A stretch of 64,000 bases of DNA from Tunturiibacter empetritectus (GTDB lineage: Bacteria; Acidobacteriota; Terriglobia; Terriglobales; Acidobacteriaceae): positions 283,976 through 347,975 of the forward strand of contig NZ_JACHDZ010000005.1 in assembly GCF_014201375.1 (NCBI RefSeq), written 5' to 3'. Both the position numbers and the translations under genes were made by a program. Numbering within the stretch: the stretch's first letter is position 1; every line of letters starts with the position of its first letter. Below the pieces are notes generated by a model that was not told the DNA's origin, did not search any database, and worked only from the letters and a program-made list of their open reading frames with translations. Below, piece by piece: positions 53,590 to 63,091 of the stretch.

Positions 53590-54584
53590 CGAAGAAGACG
53601 GGAGCGATGAAGGTGAGCGCGCTGATGCCGAGTGCCTTGCGGGTAGGGAACGGGGTAGCCTGGCAGGAGGATGAGTACAGGCCGTCGAATGAGCTTGCGG
53701 GGTTTGAAGGGTATGGCCTCCCGGCTTCTGCGGGGAAGACGCCGCAGCGGAGGATGTGCGGGAACTCCGAGTGTGAGAGCGGTTGGACGATGCCCTGGCG
53801 AAATCGGCGCAGACCGATCTTCGAAGGACAGTGGGGATGTAGCGGACGGTGCGTGCTCGCGATGGTGCATGCGGCAGTGCGCCGCGAGTTGCGAGACGGA
53901 GGAGCGTCGGCAGATTTGTCTCCACATCGGCATCGAGTTCCGCTTGGCCTGCTGATGCTGGCGCAGGGATGGATTACTCATCCGCAGCTTCAGAAGGCGT
54001 TGGCGGCGCAAAGAGAGAACGGGAGTGGGAAGATCGGTGAATGGCTTCTGAGCGAGTGCGGCGTGGAGGCTGAGCAGATTACCCGCGGATTGAGCATGCA
54101 GTGGGGGTGCCCGGTGCTGACGACCGAGGGATTCTCTCCGGAGGCGATGGCTCTGGTAATGCCCAGGGTATTCGTTGAAAAGTTCGGCCTGCTGCCGTTG
54201 AGAGTTGCGGGATCACGAATCCTGTATATCGGTTTTGCGGATCATCTGGATGCGTCCTCCGCGCTGGCGATGGAACAGATGACGGGATTGAAAGTTGAGA
54301 GTGGAGTTGTGGAGGGGGCTCAGTTCGAAGCGGCTCGAAGCAGGCTACTTGCGTGCGAAGGAGTGGAGGCAAAGCTGGAGACAGCCGCGGATAAGGATTC
54401 GATGGCCGCGCGGATCACTGCGGTGTTAGAACAGAAACAACCGGTGGCGACTCGCCTGGTTCGACTTCACCAGGATTATTGGTTGAGGATGTGGCTGGAG
54501 AGCGGCACGGTGGGGAGAGCAGGTAATCTTCCGGTGTCACATGAGGACGTGAAAGACTACGTCTTTACCATCAGAGTTCAATAG
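53577..54584 (+). CDS. MshEN/GspE-N-like domain protein translationally coupled to fliN
   Basis: 335 residues. The N-terminal third has a Cys4-like zinc knuckle (MCGNSECESGW ... WGCSGRC). The middle is a MshEN/GspE N-terminal-type domain: VPLGLLMLAQGWITHPQLQK, ALAAQRENGSGKIGEWLL, then ITRGLSMQWGCPVLTTEGF and FGLLPLRVAGSRILYIGFAD. MshEN domains bind c-di-GMP in type II secretion and type IV pilus ATPases, but no ATPase follows here. The ATG lies inside the end of fliN. I infer a c-di-GMP input to the flagellar switch. Confidence 0.75.
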   Translation: MPFLTKKTGAMKVSALMPSALRVGNGVAWQEDEYRPSNELAGFEGYGLPASAGKTPQRRMCGNSECESGWTMPWRNRRRPIFEGQWGCSGRCVLAMVHAAVRRELRDGGASADLSPHRHRVPLGLLMLAQGWITHPQLQKALAAQRENGSGKIGEWLLSECGVEAEQITRGLSMQWGCPVLTTEGFSPEAMALVMPRVFVEKFGLLPLRVAGSRILYIGFADHLDASSALAMEQMTGLKVESGVVEGAQFEAARSRLLACEGVEAKLETAADKDSMAARITAVLEQKQPVATRLVRLHQDYWLRMWLESGTVGRAGNLPVSHEDVKDYVFTIRVQ

Positions 54585-54631
54585 CAACCTGGATCCAATA
54601 GCAGCGACATATGAGGATTTCGTTGAAAGAA

Positions 54632-54657
54632 AAGAGGGCCGATTGGTCCTCTTTTTT
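54632..54657 (+). terminator. Rho-independent terminator after the fliM-fliN unit
   Basis: Stem aagagggcc (54632-54640) with ggtcctctt (54645-54653), one G-U pair, loop gatt, then a T-run (tttttt). Confidence 0.85.
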
Positions 54658-54672
54658 GTGTGAGCGAATGTC

Positions 54673-55089
54673 TTATCGCTGCATGAAACCTGAGGTCGGC
54701 GACACATCGGAGACCGTCATTGCAGGAATGCCGGTGCTTTTGGAGCTTTGCTCGGGGCCGAGACCCAGCTTGATGATGGCTCGGGAGTCGGGGATCAACT
54801 TTGTCTGCCAGCCGTTATCTGCCTGAAACTTCTGCATCGCCGTCTGTGTCTGAGAGTCCCAGTGGCCTGATGCCTCGCCGGAGAGGTAGCCGGACTTGAT
54901 CAGCGAGGCCTGGATCTGGGTTGCTCGCGCATCATCGATAGTTCGCTGTCCCACTGGCTTCGCGGATTTTGAGTGTTTACTCGACACTCTGGGCGAGGTT
55001 GGGCCACGACGCGAGTGCGTGAACGCGAGGCATGGCATTGCGGTTGCCAGAAGCAACGTCGAGGTTAGAAATGCTCTGCCGAACTGCAT
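54673..55089 (-). CDS. Secreted peptidoglycan-binding domain protein
   Basis: 138 residues: signal peptide (MQFGRAFLTSTLLLATAMPC then LAFTHS), a basic Ser/Lys linker, and one PG_binding_1 domain (IQASLIKSGYLSGEASGHWD and TAMQKFQADNGWQTKLIPD). The start at 55089 gives a clean signal peptide; upstream in-frame codons are unconvincing. It may anchor to the cell wall; no catalytic domain is present. Confidence 0.82.
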   Translation of the reverse strand: MQFGRAFLTSTLLLATAMPCLAFTHSRRGPTSPRVSSKHSKSAKPVGQRTIDDARATQIQASLIKSGYLSGEASGHWDSQTQTAMQKFQADNGWQTKLIPDSRAIIKLGLGPEQSSKSTGIPAMTVSDVSPTSGFMQR

Positions 55090-55260
55090 AGTTAGTACAT
55101 CACCTTGGGATAAATATCGGTAAGTGAATACCGAGACTGTCGTCGATGCTGAGAGTAGGGTACCCCGATAGTAATGTGTATTGCAAGAAAAAGGTTGACT
55201 ATTGGAAATACATCTTTCGGTGGGTTGTTTGTGGAGTTCTCGAACCATGGAAGAAGGATG

Positions 55261-55304
55261 GAAGAAGGAGTGAGGCTGAGGTCGATCAGGATCACTCCTT
55301 CTTC
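55261..55304 (-). terminator. Hairpin terminator after htrA (minus strand)
   Basis: A 13-bp perfect stem, gaagaaggagtga (55261-55273) with tcactccttcttc (55292-55304), 18-nt loop. It sits just beyond the stop of the protease gene. No long T-run follows, so the type is uncertain. Confidence 0.6.
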
Positions 55305-55327
55305 TGTCGGGTTCGATGGGAGGAATG

Positions 55328-56992
55328 CTATGGCAGCGTCCCGCCTACGTAGGAGTTGAGGTTTTTCTGGATGGGGGACTGAATCACAAAGACGACGTCG
55401 TCCTTGGACTTGAGGGTGGAGACGATTGCGCGATAGCTGGTCTCATCTGTGACTGGTTTGCGATTGATTGCGGTGATGATCGTTCCTTTGCCCAGGCCAA
55501 TCTCGTCTGCGAAGGAGCCGGGGCGGACGTTGGTGACGATGACGCCACCCTTGATCCCCACCTTGGCTGACAAGGAGGCCGGGATCGCCGAGACGGTAAT
55601 GCCGAGCTTGCCTTCTCCCGCGTCGGTCTCCTGTGGGGTAGAGGTGTCGTCTGGCTGGCCGGTGATATCCGCGTATGTTTTGGCGCGATCTCCGATGACT
55701 ACATTTGCGGTGTTCTGTTTGCCGTCGCGGAGGTAGCCGAGTTTTACAGTCGAGCCGACATGGCGGGCTGAGATGTCGTTGACCAGATCGTCGCCGTCTT
55801 TGATATTGCGACCATCGATCGAGACGATGACGTCGCCTGCCTGAATGCCGGCCTTGGCCGCACCACCGTTGGGTGTGACTACGCCGACGATGACACCGCT
55901 CGAGAAGCCATACACGCGGTTGACGGCAGAGGACTGGGCCACCTGGAACTGGATGCCGATGGAGCCGCGAACGACCTTATGTTCGGGTCCGATGAGCATG
56001 TTGTAGACGCTTGCGATGATGTTGGCGGGCATTGCGAATCCGACACCTTGAGAGCCCATGGACTGGGTGTAGATGGCGGTGTTCATACCGACGACCTGAC
56101 CGGCCATGTCGACGAGCGGGCCGCCAGAGTTACCGGGATTGATGGCGGCGTCGGTCTGGATGAAGCGCTGGAACTGGGTTTGGGAGACGCCGTTGGGGCT
56201 GGGCTCGTCGATGCTGCGATTCTTAGCAGAGATGATTCCGGCGGTGACTGTCTTTGAGAGGGCGAAGGGGCTGCCGATTGCGAGGACCCAGTCGCCGACC
56301 TGTGCGCCGTCGGAGTTGCCGAGCTTGACGGTGGGGAGCGGCTCTTTGGTGTCGATCTTGATGACGGCGATGTCGGTGTCTTTGTCGACGCCGATCACGG
56401 TGGCGGCACGGCCTTCGTCCCCGGGACCGCCGTCAGGGTCGGTGGAGAGCTTCACGTAGATCTTGTCGGCTTTGTCGACGACGTGGTTGTTGGTGATGAT
56501 GTAGCCGCGAGGATCAACGATGAAGCCGGAACCGAGCGCGCGGCGTTCGCCAGCAGCACCGCCATCGCTATCGTCGCCACCCTGGCCACCACCGAAGAAA
56601 CGGTTGAAGAAGTCCTGCATATCGCCTGGGGACTGCTGGCTGTCGTCGTCGCCGTTGGGGTCGCTTGGCTGGGGCAGACGCTGGCCGCCACGTTTACGCT
56701 TGTTCGATGAGGGCTTGGGGAGCTCTTCGGTATTGATATTGACGACGGCGGGTCCGACTTGCTTGACGATCTGGGAGAAGCCGTTGGAAAGCGCAACTGG
56801 AGAGGGAATGACGAGAGGCTTTGCGTCGGTAGAGTTGACCTCAGACTGCTCTTTGCCGCTGACATTGCGCGTGAGGATGGAACCGGCGAGTATGCCGACC
56901 GACAATGTGGCAAGAAGGGTGAACGTCGTGGTGAGGCGATGGGTGCGAATGCGTTCGAGCAGCGTGGAGGATGTGTTCTTCGGTGTGTCCAT
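55328..56992 (-). CDS. Do/DegP-like periplasmic serine protease (HtrA)
   Basis: 554 residues: an N-terminal anchor (LTTTFTLLATLSVGILAGSI), a linker rich in Gly and Asp, then the trypsin-like domain with His in YIITNNHVVDKAD, Asp in VDKDTDIAVIKID and Ser in INPGNSGGPLVDMAGQ. Two PDZ domains follow (GIQAGDVIVSIDGRNIKDGD and FADEIGLGKGTIITAINRKP). It degrades or refolds misfolded envelope proteins. The order and length match Acidobacterial DegP homologues. Confidence 0.95.
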   Translation of the reverse strand: MDTPKNTSSTLLERIRTHRLTTTFTLLATLSVGILAGSILTRNVSGKEQSEVNSTDAKPLVIPSPVALSNGFSQIVKQVGPAVVNINTEELPKPSSNKRKRGGQRLPQPSDPNGDDDSQQSPGDMQDFFNRFFGGGQGGDDSDGGAAGERRALGSGFIVDPRGYIITNNHVVDKADKIYVKLSTDPDGGPGDEGRAATVIGVDKDTDIAVIKIDTKEPLPTVKLGNSDGAQVGDWVLAIGSPFALSKTVTAGIISAKNRSIDEPSPNGVSQTQFQRFIQTDAAINPGNSGGPLVDMAGQVVGMNTAIYTQSMGSQGVGFAMPANIIASVYNMLIGPEHKVVRGSIGIQFQVAQSSAVNRVYGFSSGVIVGVVTPNGGAAKAGIQAGDVIVSIDGRNIKDGDDLVNDISARHVGSTVKLGYLRDGKQNTANVVIGDRAKTYADITGQPDDTSTPQETDAGEGKLGITVSAIPASLSAKVGIKGGVIVTNVRPGSFADEIGLGKGTIITAINRKPVTDETSYRAIVSTLKSKDDVVFVIQSPIQKNLNSYVGGTLP

Positions 56993-57154
56993 TAGTAGGT
57001 CTTGACCTCAATGTTATGCGTTGCTGTGTGCCGGAGAGTGTGCGCGGCGTGAAGTTTAAGTATAGTCGCTGCGGTGTATTGTGCTTTGGCCTGAGGTGAG
57101 GTCAGCTTCACAATCAGATTAGACGCAAGAAGAAGACGAAAGTCTGCGTGAACC

Positions 57155-58081
57155 TTAGGAGGGGTAGGTAGGGATTGGAGCTTCCGAGGGAAAAAGTTCG
57201 ATGAAGGCTATTCCTGAGAGGATGAGCGCGGCTCCCAAGAGGGACCGGTGGCCTAGATGTTCGTGCAGGACGAGGAATGAGGTGAGGCAGGCGAAGACGG
57301 GCTCGAGGGTAAGGAGGATCGCCGTGTGGGTGGGGGGCAGATGCTGCTGGGCCCAGCTTTGGATGGTGAAGGCTGCGGCTGTGGCAAGGAGGCTGGTGAT
57401 AGCGAGTGCTGTGACTAATCGAGGCGTGAGGGTGAGATGAGGCCTTCCGCCTAAGGGCAGCGTGACGGCCATGAGAAGTGCAGCAGCTCCGATCTGGAGA
57501 GTGGCGAGCTGTGCGGTTGGGACCCTGCGGGAGGTGTGAGCCAACGATAGGAGATGGGCGGCGAAGGCTATGGAGCAGCCCAGAGTGAGTAGATCTCCTG
57601 CGCCGATGCTGCTCGAGAGATTCCGCCAGGATGTTCCGGCGGGCGTTGTGAGCAGGAGAAGGCCGGAGAAGGCGAGGATGGCTCCGATGGCAGTGGTCCA
57701 GCGCGGCGGTGGTGTCCCTTGCGGGCGAATCGCAGCGATGAGGGTGAAGAGTGGGACGAAGACGACCACGAGGCCGGTGATCAGGGCGGACTTCGCCGCG
57801 GTGGTGCGGGCCAGACCGGTGGTTTGGAACTGGTATCCGGCGGCCAGGAAGAGGCCGACGATGAGGCCGGATACGATGCTTTGGCGGTTGATGATGCGGA
57901 GTTGACGATGGTTCACGATGGCTAAGGCGAGGAAGGCAAGAGCCATTCTGAGCAGGTTGAAGAGCAGCGGCGAGATGTCGTGGAGCGCATCTTTTACTAA
58001 AACGAAGGTGGCCCCCCAGATGATGACGACCGCGAGGAGTAAGAGGTGGGCCAGGGTGGTCGGGCTTGGTCGGTGGGGCAA
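57155..58081 (-). CDS. EamA family DMT transporter
   Basis: 308 residues with ten predicted membrane helices in two EamA halves: first with VVIIWGATFVLVKDALHDIS and NLLRMALAFLALAIV, second with GAGDLLTLGCSIAFAAHLLS and LGAALILSGIAFIELF. It exports or imports small metabolites; the substrate is unknown. It starts at TTG 58081, immediately after the amidohydrolase stop, so the two are co-transcribed. Confidence 0.9.
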   Translation of the reverse strand: MPHRPSPTTLAHLLLLAVVIIWGATFVLVKDALHDISPLLFNLLRMALAFLALAIVNHRQLRIINRQSIVSGLIVGLFLAAGYQFQTTGLARTTAAKSALITGLVVVFVPLFTLIAAIRPQGTPPPRWTTAIGAILAFSGLLLLTTPAGTSWRNLSSSIGAGDLLTLGCSIAFAAHLLSLAHTSRRVPTAQLATLQIGAAALLMAVTLPLGGRPHLTLTPRLVTALAITSLLATAAAFTIQSWAQQHLPPTHTAILLTLEPVFACLTSFLVLHEHLGHRSLLGAALILSGIAFIELFPSEAPIPTYPS

Positions 58082-59869
58082 CTAGTTGGTCGCTCCGGCG
58101 TTGGGTTTCGGTGATTGTGAGTAGACGGTTTCGCCGTTCACGATGGTGCGAAGGACCTTGGTGCGGAGGAGTTGTTGTGGGGTTGCGGTGGTGATGTCGC
58201 GGTCGAGAACGATGAAGTCGGCGAGGTAGCCGGGCTCGAGGCGGCCCTTCTGGTGTTCGCGAAACTCGGCGAAGGCGGAGGCCTGGGTGTAGGCGTAGAT
58301 GGCTTCGTTGAGAGAGATTTTCTCTTGTGGCTGGAAGGTCTGGGTTCCGGCTTCGTTCTGGCGGGTGATGGCGGCGTAGAGTCCGCGGAAGGGATTGATG
58401 GACTCCACTGGGTAGTCAGTGCCGAAGGCGAGGGTGACGTTGTGGTCGAGGAAGCTCTTCCAGGCGTAGGCGTACTTGGCGCGCTCGGGGCCGAGTCGGT
58501 CGGTGGCCCACTTCATGTCGGTGAGGAGGTGGGAGGGTTGCATGGAGGCGATGACCCCCTCGCTCGAGAAGCGGTCGAAGTCTTCTGGAAGCAGGACTTG
58601 GGCGTGTTCTACGCGGAAGCGGAGGGCGGCGGGGGTCGGGTCGGGTGGAGGTGGGGTGGTGACGATGTGGGCGTCGGTGGTGTTGGGGTTGGCGGGTGGC
58701 GGGGCGAGGGTGGCTACCTGGTCGGCGGCTCCGAAGGTGTTGAGTGCCATGGCGTTGGCGCGGTCGCCGATGGCGTGGAAGCCGAGCTGGAAGCCCGCGG
58801 CGGCGCGCTCGGAGGCCATCTGGGTGAGCTTGCTCTGGTCGTAGCGGGGGAGGCCGGAGTTGTTGGGGTCGTCGGAGTAGGGCTCGTCGAGGGCTGCGGT
58901 GCGGGAGCCGAGGGAGCCGTCCATGAAGCCCTTGAGCATGGTGAGGTGGAGGAGCGGGTCGTCGGGGGAGTGGCTGGCGCGGCGCTCCTTGAGGATCTCG
59001 AGGGGCTTGTCGAAGGGGAGCCACTCGGCGAAGCGGAGGTGGAGCTGGAGAGCGTCTTCTAGCTCTTCGAGGGTGAGGAAGTCTTCCCAGTCGGAGTAGT
59101 CCTGGACGCTGGTGACGCCGTGGGCGAGGGCGTCGTTGATAGCGAGGTTGAGGGCTTTGGTTCGCTCTTCGGGGCCGGGCTGGGGGATTTTGCTGAAGAC
59201 GAGGTTGGTTGCGGCGGATTCGCGGAGGATGCCGGTGGGAGGGCCCGAGGGATCGCGGTCGGGCCGATCAATCTTTGCGCCGGGGGGGGTGGGGGTCTCG
59301 TCGGTGATGCCGGCGGCGGCGAGGGCGGCGGAGTTGGCGAGGGCGATGTGGCCGTCGACCCGCTCGAGGATGCAGGGGTGGCCGGCGGTGATGGGGTCGA
59401 TGTCCTCGCGGGTGGGGAGTTTGGCTCCAGGCCAGAGGGTGTGGTCCCAGCCGCCGCCCTGGAGCCAGGTTCCGGGTTGGGCTTTTGCGACGTAGACGCG
59501 GATGCGTTGCTGCATCTCGGCGAGGGATTTGACTCCGTCGAGGTTGATGGAGAGTTGCTGGCGGCCGGCGGAGGCCATGTGGGTATGGGCGTCGTTGAAG
59601 CCGGGCATCGCGAAGGCGTGGTGCAGGTCGATGATGCGGGTCTTCGGGGCTTTCAGCGTGAGGATCTCGGCGTCGGTGCCGGCGGCTACGATCTTTCCTT
59701 TGGCGATGGCCAGGGCCTGGACCTTTGCGGGGGTGGGGGAGGGGTCGTTCGGGCGGAGGTGGGCGCCGGTGAGGATGTTTCCGTGGAGGTAGATGGTGTC
59801 GGGCGGGGGGTTCTGCGCCGGGGCGAGGGTGGTGAGGAGGAGAGTTGCGGTCAGGGTGAAGGGCTTCAC
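58082..59869 (-). CDS. YtcJ-like amidohydrolase (Amidohydro_3), secreted
   Basis: About 595 residues. Signal peptide (VKPFTLTATLLLTTLAPA) from a GTG start at 59869, then TIYLHGNILTGAHL, the metal motif GFNDAHTHMASAGR, LQGGGWDHTLWP, HAIGDRANAMALN and the second metal site FGTDYPVESINP. YtcJ-like enzymes hydrolyse amides or related bonds with a metal; substrate unknown. Its stop directly abuts the transporter start, implying a scavenging pair. Longer in-frame starts are less plausible. Confidence 0.9.
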   Translation of the reverse strand: MKPFTLTATLLLTTLAPAQNPPPDTIYLHGNILTGAHLRPNDPSPTPAKVQALAIAKGKIVAAGTDAEILTLKAPKTRIIDLHHAFAMPGFNDAHTHMASAGRQQLSINLDGVKSLAEMQQRIRVYVAKAQPGTWLQGGGWDHTLWPGAKLPTREDIDPITAGHPCILERVDGHIALANSAALAAAGITDETPTPPGAKIDRPDRDPSGPPTGILRESAATNLVFSKIPQPGPEERTKALNLAINDALAHGVTSVQDYSDWEDFLTLEELEDALQLHLRFAEWLPFDKPLEILKERRASHSPDDPLLHLTMLKGFMDGSLGSRTAALDEPYSDDPNNSGLPRYDQSKLTQMASERAAAGFQLGFHAIGDRANAMALNTFGAADQVATLAPPPANPNTTDAHIVTTPPPPDPTPAALRFRVEHAQVLLPEDFDRFSSEGVIASMQPSHLLTDMKWATDRLGPERAKYAYAWKSFLDHNVTLAFGTDYPVESINPFRGLYAAITRQNEAGTQTFQPQEKISLNEAIYAYTQASAFAEFREHQKGRLEPGYLADFIVLDRDITTATPQQLLRTKVLRTIVNGETVYSQSPKPNAGATN

Positions 59870-60507
59870 GTGTGGAGTGTACCGCGGAGTGGGGTAGAGT
59901 TGGTGGTTTCGGGTCGGACTTTTGTTGCTTGTCCCCTCCCCTCCCCCCTCGGGGTATCTTGCAGGGAAGTCTATTTGAATCATCGGCTTGCAGGGAGTGG
60001 CTATCGCTAAAATGCAGAAAGTAAAACAGTTGTTCGCAAAATACTTGTTTTGTTTACATTGCGGGTGATACTTCGTCTGGAGGTGCAGGTTTTGGCCTTA
60101 CGCGGCCTTGTGACTTGAGATCTGGATTTGCTGGTTATCTCTATTATAGCGGCTGGAGCATAACTGATACGCCAAGCGAAAGTCCGCGGCTGGCGCGGGT
60201 TTTATGCGATTCGGGGCTTGACAGGGTTTGTGCGCGGAACATGGGTTACTTGCGCCAAACTCAAAATTCGTGTGATAGAACTTTGTTGAGTTCGGTCCGT
60301 CGCTCTCTAGACCGCCATTGCCGAAAGCGGACACATGAACGGAAGCGCGTTCATCGGGACTAATCCTCGCCTCTAAGCAGGAGTTCAATGAGTGCACTGG
60401 CCTGTTATCACCAATTGAGACAGCGAAATCGAAGGTAGAGTGTCGATAGTTCGTCTCTTATGCGCCGTAAGCGATGAAATATACCGGCCAATGCGGGATC
60501 CTCTTCG
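59870..60507. other. Intergenic region before the amidohydrolase gene
   Basis: 638 bases. It opens with a C-rich run (cccctcccctcccccctcgg near 59934), and a change from G-rich to roughly balanced or C-biased + strand occurs around 60 kb. No gene with convincing codon use, tRNA or terminator was recognised in either strand. It marks the edge of the distinct right end. Confidence 0.6.
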
Positions 60508-62877
60508 CTACCTCATCTTTCTGTACTCCGCTTTCGCCTGTTGCAAGATGGGGATATCAGGGTCCGCGTCGTTCCACAGTGTAAGGAAATCCTCATAGGC
60601 CGCCTTGGCTTTGGGGAGGTTACCCTGTAACACATAAGCGCGGCCGAGGCCAAGATGGGCAAGCGCACCGATGGGTTGGTTCAGGACGAGACCGCGATGG
60701 TCGAGGATCTTCTGGAACTCGGCGGCAGCTTCGCTACCCCGACGGGCAGCCAGATAGGCTTCGCCACGCACAAAGACCGGAAACATCGCGCTCCAATCCA
60801 GATCAATGGCTCTCGTCCCCCCAAGGTCATAGGGCGCGGCAATCCCAAGAACTTGAATGGCGCCAGAAGCATCTCCTTTGTTGAGCGCAAGCCTTCCGCG
60901 GACGCTCGGCAGATAGTTGAACTGCACAATTGTGTCTTCCGGAAACCTTTTGTCCAGATCGTCGGCCAGCGCCTTCGCTCGCGCGTCATCCTTGGTATAG
61001 GCAAACACGAGCGCAGCAAAATACTGCAGATCGCGGCCGCTCGAGAGCTTCAATGCCAAAGTGGCGCGTCGCCGCGCTTCGCCGGTGTTGCCGAACCAGA
61101 CTTCTCTGAGTGCGGAGGTAGCAGAGTAGAGTGCGGGCGCGTCCTTCTCTCCAACGCGTTGGGCGCGGTCGATCGCGCGGTGACTCAGCTCGCGGGCGAC
61201 TTTAAGGCGCCCTGAATAGGCGGCAGTATCGCCTTCCATACTCAACATCTGGTGCTCCCACTTCGGTAGAGACTCCACTTTTGCGGCGTGTTGGACCATC
61301 GCCGCCGTATCGTTCTGCGCGAATGCCAGGAAATACATGACGGCATCGATGTAGGACGTATGTAAAGTGCGTTGAAGAGCCTGCTCGTAGGTAGCATTCG
61401 CCTCATCGAAGCGATTTAGAGCGGTGGAGGCACGTATACGGAAAGCGTAGGCGAGGGCAAAGTCAGGACGCAGACGAACTCCCTCGGTGGATTCTTCGAG
61501 TGCTCTCTCATACTGTCCAACGACCGGCAAGATTGCCGCTCCCAGGTAGACGTGCGGCAGCTCTGAACGGGGATAATCCTGGATCCAAAGATCACAGGCT
61601 TCTATGGCCTTTGGGATGTTGCCGGTTACTCCTTTATGGTAGGTTGCGGTAATCCAATACTTCTCCGCCTCACTGGCCCGGTCGCGCAGTTGATAGGCCT
61701 TTGTGCGGTAGTCCACTGAGAGGCTGGGTTGATCCCCAGTGGTTGCCTGGACGCCTAGGTAGGCGTACGCCACCGCAAAATTGGGGTCGAGTTCGACAGC
61801 ATGTTTGAAAAATGGCGTCGCCGCTTCCGGCCCTTTTGTCCTCAACGTCTGCATGGCGGAGGTGAAAGCTTTTAGGGCCTCAAGCGAGGGTGTCATCGCC
61901 TCCTCCAAAGGAGTATCAAACTTCTGGATCGTGCTCAAAGACTCGCCCAGCTTATTCCGTATCTCGACGGACACCTTTCCAAGTGCATTAAGGACATGGT
62001 TCTCGTCGTTCGCCTGTGCCTCAGTGCTTGCCAGCGTTTTGCCGCTTTCGCAGTTGACCGCCTTTAGGGTCAGAAGGTACCGGGTGCCAATCCTGGCGAT
62101 CGAACCATAGAGCACCGCGGCGCTTGCCGTCCGTTGGCAAACCTCTCGCGCAATTGCCGATACCAGCTTGGCATCGGCGGGCTGGCCCATCAGACCGAGA
62201 GTCTGCTGGATCTCTTCGTCAGAGACAATGCTGAGGAAGGGGGACTGTTCTAATTGGATGGAAAGCCCCTGCCGCAGCGTGCCGTCGAAGACCGGATCGC
62301 CGGTGCTGTTGGCGAACTCCGCGAGCACCAGAGCATCTTTGTCCGTGAGCGGTTTGGCGTGCGGGCGCTGCTGCCAAAGGAAAATCCCGACGGTTGTCAG
62401 AATAAGCGCGGCAAGAGCGGCGATCCCGTACCTCAGCAGATGGTTGTGCTTTGGGCTGACGGCAGCCGCAGTTGCGTCCGTTTTCAAGACCTCGCGATCT
62501 TCGCGCGGTGCGACGACTTCATGAGCGGCATTCATCCGGCGGACTTCAGGAACAAGGAATCGATATCCTCGCTTCGGAATTGTCTGAATGTATCGAGGAT
62601 CGTCGGCGTTGTCGTCTAACGCCTCTCTCAGCTTGCCCACCGCCACGCGGAGGCTGCCATCAAAATCAACGAATGTATCGCCCGGCCAGAGGCGGCTACG
62701 AAGTTCCTCTCGGGTAATGACCTCTCCGGCGTTTTCGAGCAGCGCGACGAGGAGCCGACAGGGTTGCTCCTGCAGCCTTATGCGTCTCCCATTCTTCAGA
62801 AGTTCTCCCGACGCGGGGTTTACCTCAAACGGGCCGAATTGATAGACGATTCCGGGCTGTGTCTGCACACTTGGCAC
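60508..62877 (-). CDS. CadC-like winged-helix regulator with transmembrane and TPR domains
   Basis: 789 residues. The N-terminal Trans_reg_C domain has YQFGPFEVNPASGELLKNGR, LRSRLWPGDTFVDFDGSL and YIQTIPKRGYRFLVPEV. A single membrane helix near residue 160 (YGIAALAALILTTVGIFLWQ) follows, then a TolB-N-like region and at least eight TPR-like units to the end. Such one-component regulators are frequent in Acidobacteria. ATG at 62877. It is divergent from a secreted protein gene, with four ACCGGTT-like sites between them. Confidence 0.92.
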   Translation of the reverse strand: MPSVQTQPGIVYQFGPFEVNPASGELLKNGRRIRLQEQPCRLLVALLENAGEVITREELRSRLWPGDTFVDFDGSLRVAVGKLREALDDNADDPRYIQTIPKRGYRFLVPEVRRMNAAHEVVAPREDREVLKTDATAAAVSPKHNHLLRYGIAALAALILTTVGIFLWQQRPHAKPLTDKDALVLAEFANSTGDPVFDGTLRQGLSIQLEQSPFLSIVSDEEIQQTLGLMGQPADAKLVSAIAREVCQRTASAAVLYGSIARIGTRYLLTLKAVNCESGKTLASTEAQANDENHVLNALGKVSVEIRNKLGESLSTIQKFDTPLEEAMTPSLEALKAFTSAMQTLRTKGPEAATPFFKHAVELDPNFAVAYAYLGVQATTGDQPSLSVDYRTKAYQLRDRASEAEKYWITATYHKGVTGNIPKAIEACDLWIQDYPRSELPHVYLGAAILPVVGQYERALEESTEGVRLRPDFALAYAFRIRASTALNRFDEANATYEQALQRTLHTSYIDAVMYFLAFAQNDTAAMVQHAAKVESLPKWEHQMLSMEGDTAAYSGRLKVARELSHRAIDRAQRVGEKDAPALYSATSALREVWFGNTGEARRRATLALKLSSGRDLQYFAALVFAYTKDDARAKALADDLDKRFPEDTIVQFNYLPSVRGRLALNKGDASGAIQVLGIAAPYDLGGTRAIDLDWSAMFPVFVRGEAYLAARRGSEAAAEFQKILDHRGLVLNQPIGALAHLGLGRAYVLQGNLPKAKAAYEDFLTLWNDADPDIPILQQAKAEYRKMR

Positions 62878-62925
62878 CCAAAGTCCTAGAGGACTGACTA
62901 GGAGTCGAGTCTACCATCGCGTGAC

Positions 62926-63068
62926 ACCGGTTAACAGCGTGACCCATTCGCTTGAAACGCATGGGCTTAGCAGTTAACAAAGCTTTCACGACCGGTTGCT
63001 TTGACCTTCAGGGCCGCGTGGGTTCTCATGCCCCTACAACCGGTTGATCGCACCTACTTCGGCCGGTT
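62926..63068. promoter_or_regulatory. Array of four (A/G)CCGGTT sites in a divergent promoter region
   Basis: ACCGGTT occurs at 62926, 62991 and 63039, and GCCGGTT at 63062, all in the same orientation between the CadC-like gene and the secreted protein gene. GTTAAC also occurs twice. These are candidate binding sites for the adjacent regulator. Confidence 0.45.
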
Positions 63069-63091
63069 ATCTCACGGGAGGTACTTACACA

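Noticed and set aside
60098..60397. 99-codon minus-strand frame in the 59.9-60.5 kb gap
   Set aside because: No ribosome site, no motif and codon use unlike either neighbourhood.
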